Positions 55,431 to 64,000 of a stretch of DNA of 64,000 nucleotides are shown here, one piece after another; the stretch's first letter is position 1, and each line of letters starts with the position of its first letter. Under the pieces are notes generated by a model that saw nothing but the letters and a program-made list of their open reading frames with translations, was not told the origin of the DNA and did no database searches. The stretch is from Zymoseptoria tritici IPO323 (lineage: Eukaryota > Ascomycota > Dothideomycetes > Mycosphaerellales > Mycosphaerellaceae), in NCBI RefSeq assembly GCF_000219625.1, contig NC_018208.1, positions 372,001 through 436,000 of the forward strand. Direction: 5' to 3'. A program made the translations under genes and the position numbers.

Positions 55431-56025
55431 TACATCGCCCCCACGCACAACGCTCGACGGGACTTCGGTATGCGTGCGTTGTGCGACTCCTATCGCTCCA
55501 TTGGCAATCTCTCTGCTTTGGTCTTTGTCCTTGTCCATCTCATCTTTCATCTTCATAGTGCTCGAGCGAACTACGCTATGCGTGCGTTGTTTGACCCTAC
55601 ACTAGACTGGCAATTCCTATACTTCCGATTGGTTCTTTCAATCTCATTCTGAGACTCACAGCACTCAAATGGACTCCGCTATGCGTCATGATGCGTGCGT
55701 TGTTGATCCTATGCTAGAGTAGCAGGTTTACTGCTTCCTTCCGATCATCTCCCATCTCATCTTTCAGACTCCAAGCGTCCAGCCGGAGTGCACTACATGT
55801 GCGTCATCGATCTCCTCGCTTCAGTAGCAATGCTTCCGCTTCCTTTTGGTCCTTCCCATCTCAACTTTCGAGCGTTTGCAAAACTCGGCCCGATCATACT
55901 ACATGCTTTGTTCGACTCGATTGCATCTCGGGCAGTCGCTCTGCTTCCTTTTGTCATTCACCTTCTCACATTTCGAGAACTTGCAGCACTCAATTGGACT
56001 GCGCTATGCGTGCGCCGTTCGGCAT
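55430..56025. repeat. Degenerate tandem array, about 106-bp units
   Basis: A block like GGACTGCGCTATGCGTGCGTTGT recurs near 55469, 55577, 55680, 55795, 55899 and 56005, a spacing of 103-115 bp. Between these blocks each unit has a CT-rich stretch resembling CTGCTTCC..TTTGTC..TCTCATCTTTC. The same pattern continues into the last codons of the adjacent minus-strand gene (56026 onward), so the units look like diverged copies of that gene's 3' coding end and flank. Confidence 0.7.
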
Positions 56026-57697
56026 CTATTGCTTCGCTGGCAATCTCCCTGCTTTCGCACAGTCATTTTCCTCCTCCATCTCGTACTTCAAACTTTCGTA
56101 CTGCTCGAAACAGTCCGACATGAACGTCAGGAACGTGGTGTTGTAGATTCCGCTTGCCTTGAGCCAGTGACCCACCGCCCAACGCACGAACTCGGCTTGG
56201 TCCTTTGTTGGCGCTAACTTGAAGTGCGGCCATACTCTAGCATCCTCGGATTGCTCGTCAAACTTGCTCTTGGTCTCATCAGTGTCTCCGCCTTCTCGGC
56301 CAAGTCCGACGACTGCACGTCCAACGAATGACAGTTCAAATTGCTTGAAATCTCTTTCCAGGAGCCTGACGAGGTTGACTAATTGTGCAGTCAAGCCATT
56401 CTTCTGTTGTCGAGTGACGGCCATCGGCTTTGCTCCGGACGCCTTATGAAGCACTGATAGCATGTTAGACTGTTTCTCCACGATCACATCGGTTCACTTA
56501 CGAGCGGCAACCCCGACGAGACCATCACGGCTTGGTTGGCCTCGAGGAGCAGGCGGAGCGTTCGATGCAAATGACGGACCAGCAACATGTGAAGCTGCAC
56601 AAATCGTCAGTATGGTGATTGGTGGTTTGTAGACTGCGGAATCTCCGCGCAGGAACCTACATGACGCTGTGTTCTGGTTGGTTCGTGCTGCGGCTGCGGC
56701 TCTTGTCGTTCGGCTGATCGGCGTTGCCGAAGTCTGTTGAGTTTGTGCGTTGGGCTGCGTTGCAGCGAGTGCTTGAGTATCTGGACGCCAGTCAGCATTC
56801 TTTCGATCAATCGGTCAGTCCTGAGCAAGACTGACTCGATGATGACTCGTCCTGTGGGACTGTTGATGCAGCGGTAGAGGTTTGAGTGGATTGCCCAGAA
56901 GACGGTCTTGTCGGAGTGCTTGGTGATGGTCCTGCAGGTGGCGGCAAACCTACACACTGGTCAGCAATGTTTTTGAAGTCGACCAATCAAGATGATATGC
57001 AGCAGAGACTTACTCGACGTTCTTGTTGGCTGAGTATTCCGGGTACCGGCAGAGGTGGCGGTAGAGTTCGGAACAGATTCAAGGCGAGAAGCGTTGCTGT
57101 CCGATCGATGAGGAGAAGGAATGGGAGGCGGTCTCATCATGCCCCCGCCTGGAGGGGTCAGTATCCTCGATTCCTCATCAGAAGACCATGTTCGGCTGAG
57201 CTGCGACTTACCCTGCTGCTGCTCCGTGGACGCTGGAGTTTGTCGAGAAGTAGATGACGAAGGTGGCACGGATTGAGGAGCAAGATTGGGATATGGGACA
57301 GCACCTGGATGCACAATTCCTGGCTGCGGATATGGCGCAAAGGCGGCGAATGGAGCTGAATAGAGTCAGTACTTTCGAGTCTTCGCGCTAGTGACTGACT
57401 GTATGTGGACTCGCCGATCGGCATGAGGCCTGCCATGTATGGCGTGTTGGACAAAGGTGGAGCTGGCACCTGATAGAAGCCATTGACAAGTCGAAAGGTG
57501 CCCAGAGGCTTAGCTTGGTAGGTACCACAGGGCTCGTAGATGCAGACGAAGACAGAGCTGTAGTATTGAATCGGAGGGCCGTTCGGGGAATTCGATGACA
57601 TCTTGTCGATGTGTGTGTTGTGAATCTGATATGGAAGATAGTTTGGATGGGTAAATGGAATGAGTGAAGAAGACGGTGTGTTATACTTGTCAGCCAT
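56026..57697 (-). CDS. Unknown protein, paralogue A of a neighbouring pair
   Basis: Seven exons (57601 or 57697 to 57400, 57355-57212, 57148-57014, 56949-56836, 56780-56661, 56594-56502, 56453-56026) join in frame; every intron is in phase 1. The product has 411 residues from the ATG at 57601, or 443 from 57697. The middle is Pro/Ser/Thr/Gln-rich and probably disordered. The C-terminal 140 residues look folded and end with a block (DQAEFVRWAVGHW...NTTFLTFMSDCFEQYESLKY) shared with the gene at 58128. No signal peptide, membrane segment or known domain is recognised. Exon skipping would keep the frame, so alternative forms are possible. Confidence 0.82.
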
Positions 57698-58127
57698 ATG
57701 TTTGCATGTTTGCTGACTTCTTTCATTCTTGAGCAACTGGCTTGCTGTTCCCAGACATCGCTTGAACAATTTCGTGCCAGATGATGAAACCAAGACTTGT
57801 TTGCAGCCCTACTCTAACGGCAACCAGCGAGAACCATCTGGTCAAGGCTGGCATGTAAACCTATGACTGCCCGCAGTAACGGTGTCTACGGGGATCACTG
57901 CATGGAGATACTAACATTGGTATGTATCAGTCGATGCTACGCCATAGACAATTCCTGGTCTTATATGCTGGCTTTGTAAGACGTTGCCTCTATGGAGATC
58001 TTTGGCTGTCGAAGTATGCATGGCCTACGATAATGAAATGCCGCAAAGGGAATCCTGCCTTGCGCTTGAACCCACTCCAACTGGCGAGATCACCGTCCAA
58101 GCGTCTATCACATGCAGTACCTGCCGC
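57698..58127. other. Spacer between the two paralogues
   Basis: A 430-bp gap that holds the promoter of paralogue A and the 3' end of paralogue B. No coding signal is supported. Confidence 0.5.
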
Positions 58128-60141
58128 TCACAGCACTTCGTCCAGATTTTCCAGTCCCTCCATCCCCATCTGTCCGTTGACCGTCTCCTGTTCTTCCTCC
58201 AGTAGCTTTGCCGCTAGCTCAGAGTCCATCTGATGTTTCAATGCCTCATACTGCTCCAAATAGTTCCACACAAAGGTCATGAAAGTAGTATTCTCCACTT
58301 CACTCTCGGCGTTCCAACGACCAATAGCCCAAGCCACAAAGTCCGCCTGCTCCTCACCAGACCTCGACCTGAAAGACTGGAACATGTCACCATCCGAGCA
58401 ATCTCGCTCGAATTTCTGCAACATCTCGTCTGGCTCTCCAACGTGGCTGAGGTCGCATTTTATGCTGTCAAAAAGCTCGCTCAACTCGAAGAAGCCCTTA
58501 GAGTTCTGGGCGTTGTTGATGATTTCCGCGGACGATGGCTTCACTGCGACTCTCTTGCGGACGGTGCTCGATGCGGGAACTCCTTCGCCATCCCTACCCA
58601 GCACTAAGACGATGTTAGATCGCAATGAAAGGGTGGCGTAGAAGTTGACTTACCGGTCATGCGAATGGGGCTTTTCTTCTGCGGCGCAGCCATGGCGGAC
58701 TGTCCAACGTTCGGACTCCAGACTGGACGTTCCTGCTGAGGGCCTGTAGAATTGGTCAGTACAACGCTCAACGGCTGGGATTGTGAGATGTGTCCCGACT
58801 TACTTGCTGCTGTGAAAGCGTTTTGCGCGGATTGGAGGTTCGATTGCCTGAAGTTCTGCGGATGGCGGTTCGGCGGAGATGGCGTATCTTTCAGTCAGTC
58901 AGTAACAGACCTGCAGTCATCGTTGACTGTCTACGAAGACCCACCGTTCTGCATGGTCGAGCGCTCCTCTTCTTCATCGGATAATGTCAAGTCCACGAAA
59001 TTCTGGGCTTGCTTAGCAAAAGCACTTGCTGTCTGTGAAGGTGGGACAGTCGCCGGCTCTGCAGCGATGTTAGCAAATCATGTCTCGCAGCAATAACATC
59101 GACTCGAGTACCTGTTCGTGCTCCCGGCGTTGCATAGATAGCATTGTAGGAGTCTTCATCGCCGACCATATACAGTCCCGACTCCGTGCGAGGGAAGTCG
59201 ATCAGAGGTCTCTCGACGTAGCAACCATGTCTCGCGCTGTATGACTGAACGATAGTCGGATAAGGATCGAGCGAAGGTCCGGCGACTGGAAAATTCGCTC
59301 GAGTGACTGAGGTGTCGACGCCAGATACCGGACGTTTCGGCCACCCAAGGGGCTTGGGAGGATTTTGATGGTGTTGCACATATGGCGTTCCAATGTACAC
59401 ATCGTCAGCGGGCTGTGTAGTAGACAAATTACTCGGACGGGACCAGGGTGGAACGTTCCAGTACTGGGAAGTGAGCTGAGGATGAAGACCAGTCGCCAAT
59501 CGTGCATCTTGAGCAGCTGTGATGAGGATCAGTGACCGTTTCGTGACCACACCACATTGCTTAGTACTTACAAGGTTCAGCGGCAGGCACGAGAGGTGTC
59601 GCTAAAGCGTTGTGTCGATGCACAGCTGGCAAAGACTGTGGTGCGGCTGCAAAGAGGTCAATTTCGATCACATTCTCGTACACCTCATCGTAGCAAGTTT
59701 ACCATTGGATGTAGGACTAGTTTTGGTGCTCGACTTAGTAGCAAAGGTACCAAAGCGCCCAGATGCGGCTGTTCGGACATGTTAGCATTCCCTCGATCAT
59801 CGGTTGATGGTTCTGCATTTACCATCTGGCAAATCCTTTGTGCCTCCTTCGCGATTCTGAATATTCCGCTTCCGTCTGATGTCGAATGCCTCCTTCCACT
59901 TCTCAAAGTCCAGTCCCTGACTTTTACACAGAGCCTTTGCCTTCACCTTGACGCCGTTCAGGACTGCATTGTACGGATCACCAGACTTGAACCCTTGTTC
60001 GACTCGCCGATCCGCGATTTCGCGGTAAGTGTACCAATCCGCAAGAAGCACGCAGTCGTCGTTTGTGAACTTGTACGTTGCGTTCTCGAATAGGGCCTTT
60101 GCTGCCGGCCATGAGAGACCGCTATCATAGCTGAGTGCCAT
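58128..60141 (-). CDS. Unknown protein, paralogue B of a neighbouring pair
   Basis: Eight exons (60141-59823, 59768-59703, 59646-59572, 59516-59112, 59058-58945, 58887-58804, 58743-58654, 58603-58128) join in frame for 542 residues, all introns in phase 1 as in paralogue A. Residues 1-105 are a helical domain (LSWPAAKALFENATYKFTND, LADWYTYREIADRRVEQGF) lacking in A. The middle is Pro/Ser/Gln-rich, with a short LTLSDEEEE acidic motif reminiscent of SUMO-interacting motifs. The C-terminal domain contains GEEQADFVAWAIGRW and NTTFMTFVWNYLEQYEALKH, clearly related to A. A protein-binding or nuclear role is a guess; I do not recognise the family. Confidence 0.87.
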
Positions 60142-60521
60142 GAGGGTTTGCTACCGACAGACGTCTTTCTTGAATGGAGATGTCTGAGAATCTTGGGCAT
60201 GAGAGGGATGGACTTCTTTCTTATCCTCTTGTGGATGTTCGCAACGAAGCATTGAACAATTACCAGCTCCGAAGGACCATGCACCAGTATTCTTTGCATG
60301 GCTTTGTTTGGGCTACGCAAAGTGATACCGTTTGCTGCGACCAGAAAGACCGCGGTTGTCATCATGCTTCTGAAGAGTTCAGCAAACATGAACTGGAAGC
60401 GACGATTAGATGAGCAATCACACCAAAGTCCGGCACCGCCAGCGTGCATGGCTAGCGCACAAGTAGCCAAATCGTGGTGGTTGTGGTAGAAGTCATGGAC
60501 GGGGTCGAAGTCTTCGTAGAA
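60142..60521. other. 380-bp spacer
   Basis: Between the start of paralogue B and the stop of the next minus-strand gene. No gene is supported; it probably carries the paralogue B promoter. Confidence 0.5.
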
Positions 60522-61668
60522 TCACACAACTACGTTTCGCCGTCCAAACAACCTACCCAGGCCCCAGCGCTTCTTGCCCGGCTTTTCCTCCTTGAACTCT
60601 CCACCATCTCCTGCCGCGAGCGGCCATCCTTTCTCCACAGCTTCTTCGTTCAACACCTCCATTTCCTCAAAGTCCCAGGGCTCGACCCACCGATGCAAAG
60701 GAATCTCACCAAGTTTCGTGTTGCCGGAATCGAGCGAGTTGAAAGTCGGCACTGAGGGGCGGATGTGAGGTTTGCGTTGAAGTTGAGAGGCTTCGTCGAT
60801 CGAATGCACTTGTGCCACTGGTCTAAAAAAAAGGAAGCCTGGCATATGGTCCGTAGAGCTGATGTCCATGCTGGAGTCTTTGCGGTTTGGTCGGGGCGTG
60901 TTCCAAGGAGATCGACTTTGCGATGCCATTGGCTTCGTGCTGCCTCCCGAATCATCTCCTACATGTGGAAGCGCAGCCAATGGAGGCTTCGTATTCTTCC
61001 TGCTCTGCTTTGAGATATCACTTCCTAACGACGAAGAACTCCTTTTCCGCGCCTTCTTCTCTCCAGGCTTGACCATTGCAATCTGTGAAGACTGGTCCGA
61101 GTTTGCGATGACCACTCTTGCGAGCATCAGACCTTTGACTTTGACTTCCCGTGGGCCTGGCATCGACCTCCGACCTTGAGCTTCGTTTCGTCACTAACCT
61201 ACGATACAGACTTCGCAGCACGGTACAAGTCTCTCGCCTAGCCTCCTCTGCCAGATCCGCCAGACTTGCGAAGTCAATCGCTCGGCTATTGCTCTTCGTC
61301 CTTCTATCGTGCCTACCGTCTGTAGTAAAGGCATGGATCACTCCAACAAGCCCAGCATTCAGCTTCAGCAGCACGCCTGCGAGATGACTTTGCGCTGTAG
61401 AATCTCCGATCGCGAATTCCTGGCCGAGATGTTGCAGACCGAGAGTATATTCCTGCGTTATAGAAGCTGGAGCATGATGCAGCATCCGAGCTAGACGGGT
61501 GTTCGCGCAAGACTGGGAGCCAGCCGGCCCATGTTTCAAGGTCGCTCGTCTCCCTTGACTGGTCGACCGGACTCTGTTGAAGATTGAAATGCCGTGGGAG
61601 AAAGCTTCGAGGATAGAAGTAATCGTGCGGGAGACCGACGCTTGTGAAGATTCTTTGGACTTTGGCAT
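60522..61668 (-). CDS. Conserved fungal protein of unknown function
   Basis: Two exons (61668-61203 and 61132-60522) join in phase 1 through a GTAGGT donor, giving 358 residues. A neighbouring AG/GTTAGT donor would shift the frame into an early stop and was rejected. The N-terminal 160 residues are helical (RTITSILEAFSHGISIFNRV, EFAIGDSTAQSHLAGVLLKL, LADLAEEARRETCTVLRSLY) and recall a helical domain, from memory widespread in filamentous ascomycetes and of unknown role. The second half is basic and Ser-rich, then carries a short ordered stretch (PLHRWVEPWDFEEMEVLNEE) and a basic end. No signal peptide or membrane segment. Likely cytoplasmic or membrane-peripheral. Confidence 0.8.
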
Positions 61669-62962
61669 GACTGGATACGATGCGAACGGTCAACACCAGC
61701 AGCTCGTGGCGAAGGTCGTCCTCGGTGGAAGCGCGAGATGAGCAAACTGTCGGCCGCTAATAAAAGTAACAGTTGAAGAGACGAGGGCAGAGAGATGTCA
61801 CAAGGTGTACTTACCCGTGTCGTGCCTCCACAAATCCTGCCCTGACTCTGTACTGCAGACGCCAACATCGAAAGTGCCGTGCCGTCTGCACACCCTCCAC
61901 AAACACCTGCCGAGCTACCTGTCAGTACTAGCGTTCCCGTCTATCTGCGAACCGCTCGAGTCAGAGACGTGCATGCATACAAATACGCATGAATTGCATT
62001 ACTCTGATGACAGCTCTAGGCAAGTGGATGTACTGCCTTTGTCGTACGGCTCGTTGACAGGTGCCACCAAATTCCCAGCCGTCTCGGCAGACAAACAACA
62101 GGCTCACAAGCGAGCTGCTTCACTGCTGGATGCAATGCAGGTGTATCTCCAATGAAAGTGTCCCTCAGCGCCGTGTCAACGAGGATTGAACACCGAACAC
62201 CACATTTCCAGTCTCACCTATCACCATCTCGGGCGCAACTCCGAATGCAAGTCGCCTTGTGCATACTCCGGAACAGCGTTCGGAAGGTGGTGTTCATTCT
62301 GTGTTCCTGCAAGTTTGTCTGTGCTCAAGCTTTCGGCTTCCCAATCGCTCGTCCAGTCTGCCGGACGGAGAGCCGAATCGGAGAACTGACACCTCACAGC
62401 AAATCCCGACGGCAGAAACAAAGGTCCGTGAAGAAGGCGAGCGGAAGAAAGTGATTGTGCCCTATAAACTTCCATTAGGCGAACAATTGCTCTCCCTCTT
62501 GTCCGAAACAGGCCTGCTCTGTGCCCATTCATTACCTCTGTCCCACTCAAGCCCCTCCATGTATCCTTCCATGCTGGTCCCAAATACTCATCGATGCCCA
62601 TGTTCTCGCAAAGGGCAAAAAGCCAGCCGACCCTCTAGCCGGCCTGTGAACCAACGAGTCTTCGCTGTAAACCGCCAAGTATGCTTCTCTCTTGAGATTG
62701 CCCTCTTCCTGTAGCAAGTATGCGATAGCTCCTGTTCTCCTGGCCCATGAGATGGTTCGAAAGACAAGACACCGCCGGTATCCTGTAGTCCTGCAAGTTG
62801 CCCAATTCCTCGCATCTGGCAGCCAATACCCTTCTATTTCCACGCATCTTTCGCGCGCGCGCGACAAGTCTCTGTTCAGACCAAATGCTCGCAATGCTTC
62901 TCCCACTCTCAGGACAAGCTCATCCAGGTAAATCGATCCAATGCAAAGAACCATTGTCCGCC
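61669..62962. other. Gene-free stretch of 1.3 kb
   Basis: Both flanking genes are on the minus strand. A GC-rich (CG)n-like run (CGCGCGCGCG) lies near 62852. No gene is supported. Confidence 0.45.
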
Positions 62963-64000
62963 TCACCGAGTAATGACCAACCCGAACCCATCCACCCAAC
63001 CCCCACAACTGCCAAACACACCCGCAATCGAATACCCTCGAGGCGGAACAAGCCAATACCCCGATCCGCCAGTCGCATTGCCGAATATCTCACTCTTCCT
63101 CCCGGTGCTCGTCAAAATCTGGACCGCATCGATCCACGCTCCTGCTCTCACATAAAATCCCATGAGCATCTCTCCCTTCCGCGTGTCCAGCGCGAACTCG
63201 GACCCGCCGGGCTTTCCTCCCCGGTTACCGAAAAGTTCGGACGTGCCGTCTTCGTAGACGAATTCCATGCCGTCAAGGCAGGAGCCGTGGTAGACGCGAA
63301 CGGAAAGCAGTAGTCTGAGTTTGCGGTCGAGTGACTTCTTCTCGCAGGGCCCGAGGATGTGTTGGATTGGGCGGGAGGTGTTCATCGATGAATGTCCCAA
63401 CTTGGAGGACTTGAATCCTGGTCGGCCATCGGGAAGCTTGAGACGATTCTCGGACGAGAGCAGGGAGGAAAAGTCCTTGACTTCGTATTCGGTTCCAGCG
63501 CAGGAGAAGATCTTGACGCCAAGCTTCTTCTTGCGCTTTTCAGCGGGCAGGTGCTCCTTCAGCGTGGCTTCGGTCATGGTGATCTGCCGGGGAGTCGTCG
63601 TCGGGCTTGCACCGGGTTCTAGGTATTCGATCCAGTGGCGGCAAAGCTCGTCACCTTCGGTGAAGATCTCGATCCACGCAACGCCCGTGGCGGAGGTGAT
63701 GAGGACTTGATTGTTCTCGACGCTCCAAACCTGGATGGAGGTGTCGCCTATGATGGAAGGATCGCCTGGTAGGTGAAAGCATGGGTGGAAGCGGAAGCGA
63801 AGGGCATCGAGACGGTGCCACGCGCACTCATCTTTGGGCAGACACAGGCGCTGGCCTTGCTGTTTGGTGCGGGTGGAGTATGGTTCCCGCGTGGTGAAAG
63901 TGCGATTGAGTGTGACATAGTCGCGGAGCATGACGCCTGTCTCTTGGTGGGGAGAGCCAAAGAGATGACCGGTCTCGTGCATGTGGGCACCAATACCGAT
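62963..64000 (-). CDS. Metzincin-type metalloprotease with jacalin-like domain (5' part missing)
   Basis: The frame runs off the window edge, so only the C-terminal part (about 345 residues) is seen. It opens IGIGAHMHETGHLFGSPH; HETGHLFGSPH fits the metzincin zinc motif HExxHxxGxxH, with catalytic Glu. After a linker containing the conserved-looking WHRLDALRFRFHPCF, the last 140 residues form a jacalin-like lectin fold (RVYHGSCLDGMEFVYEDGTS, GMLMGF-type strands, GGWVDGFGLV near the end). From memory, a putative fungal metallopeptidase family combines these two domains. A signal peptide cannot be judged because the N-terminus is outside. The ATG at 63982 is internal, not the start. Confidence 0.85.
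   Translation of the reverse strand: MGIGAHMHETGHLFGSPHQETGVMLRDYVTLNRTFTTREPYSTRTKQQGQRLCLPKDECAWHRLDALRFRFHPCFHLPGDPSIIGDTSIQVWSVENNQVLITSATGVAWIEIFTEGDELCRHWIEYLEPGASPTTTPRQITMTEATLKEHLPAEKRKKKLGVKIFSCAGTEYEVKDFSSLLSSENRLKLPDGRPGFKSSKLGHSSMNTSRPIQHILGPCEKKSLDRKLRLLLSVRVYHGSCLDGMEFVYEDGTSELFGNRGGKPGGSEFALDTRKGEMLMGFYVRAGAWIDAVQILTSTGRKSEIFGNATGGSGYWLVPPRGYSIAGVFGSCGGWVDGFGLVITR

Overview
The window is nuclear DNA of a filamentous ascomycete, most likely a Dothideomycete. Genes are split by short introns (about 45-110 bp) with GT..AG borders, and fungus-specific families are present: a CFEM-type seven-helix receptor, a class II hydrophobin, a Ppo-type fatty-acid oxygenase, a heme-thiolate peroxidase and an adenylation-thiolation-reductase enzyme. 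One retrotransposon is ruined by C-to-T changes of the repeat-induced point mutation (RIP) kind. The taxon is inference. Coding coordinates below come from splicing exons by hand; in the spliced genes the phases close.

Layout. 1.6-7.6 kb: a conserved-looking unknown protein, a small coiled-coil gene and protein-L-isoaspartate methyltransferase. 8.0-8.5 kb: a secreted precursor cut into related peptides at Lys-Arg sites. 9.9-19.1 kb: a Ty1/copia element with 238-bp LTRs and a perfect AACTG target duplication, heavily RIP-mutated, carrying an extra ORF after RNase H and a nested 885-bp insertion. 19.4 kb: a two-exon, eight-cysteine secreted protein 0.3 kb from the element. 20-32 kb: a decayed coding remnant, Mediator subunit 14, an Atg22-like vacuolar transporter, an F-box-like gene with an apparent frameshift, and a CFEM receptor. 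32-36 kb: a twelve-cysteine secreted protein and an unspecific-peroxygenase-like enzyme.

37-51.6 kb is the most coherent block. It holds an A-T-R reductase, a sugar phosphate cyclase of the desmethyl-4-deoxygadusol / 2-epi-5-epi-valiolone type, and a MysC-like ATP-grasp ligase divergent from the cyclase across a 749-bp shared promoter. Cyclase plus ligase is the core of mycosporine (UV sunscreen) synthesis. The A-T-R enzyme could account for the amino-alcohol side chains of fungal mycosporines; this is inference, and no O-methyltransferase is visible. A secreted LVIVD-repeat protein and a Ppo dioxygenase-P450 follow.

52.9-64 kb: a canonical class II hydrophobin, then two neighbouring paralogues of unknown function built from small exons joined only by phase-1 introns. 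Beside the first paralogue lies a degenerate tandem array of about 106-bp units that seems to derive from its last exon. Then come a conserved unknown protein and the 3' part of a metzincin-jacalin gene cut by the window edge.

Stretches described as gene-free were read on both strands without finding a credible start, splice pattern or family motif; small genes there cannot be excluded.
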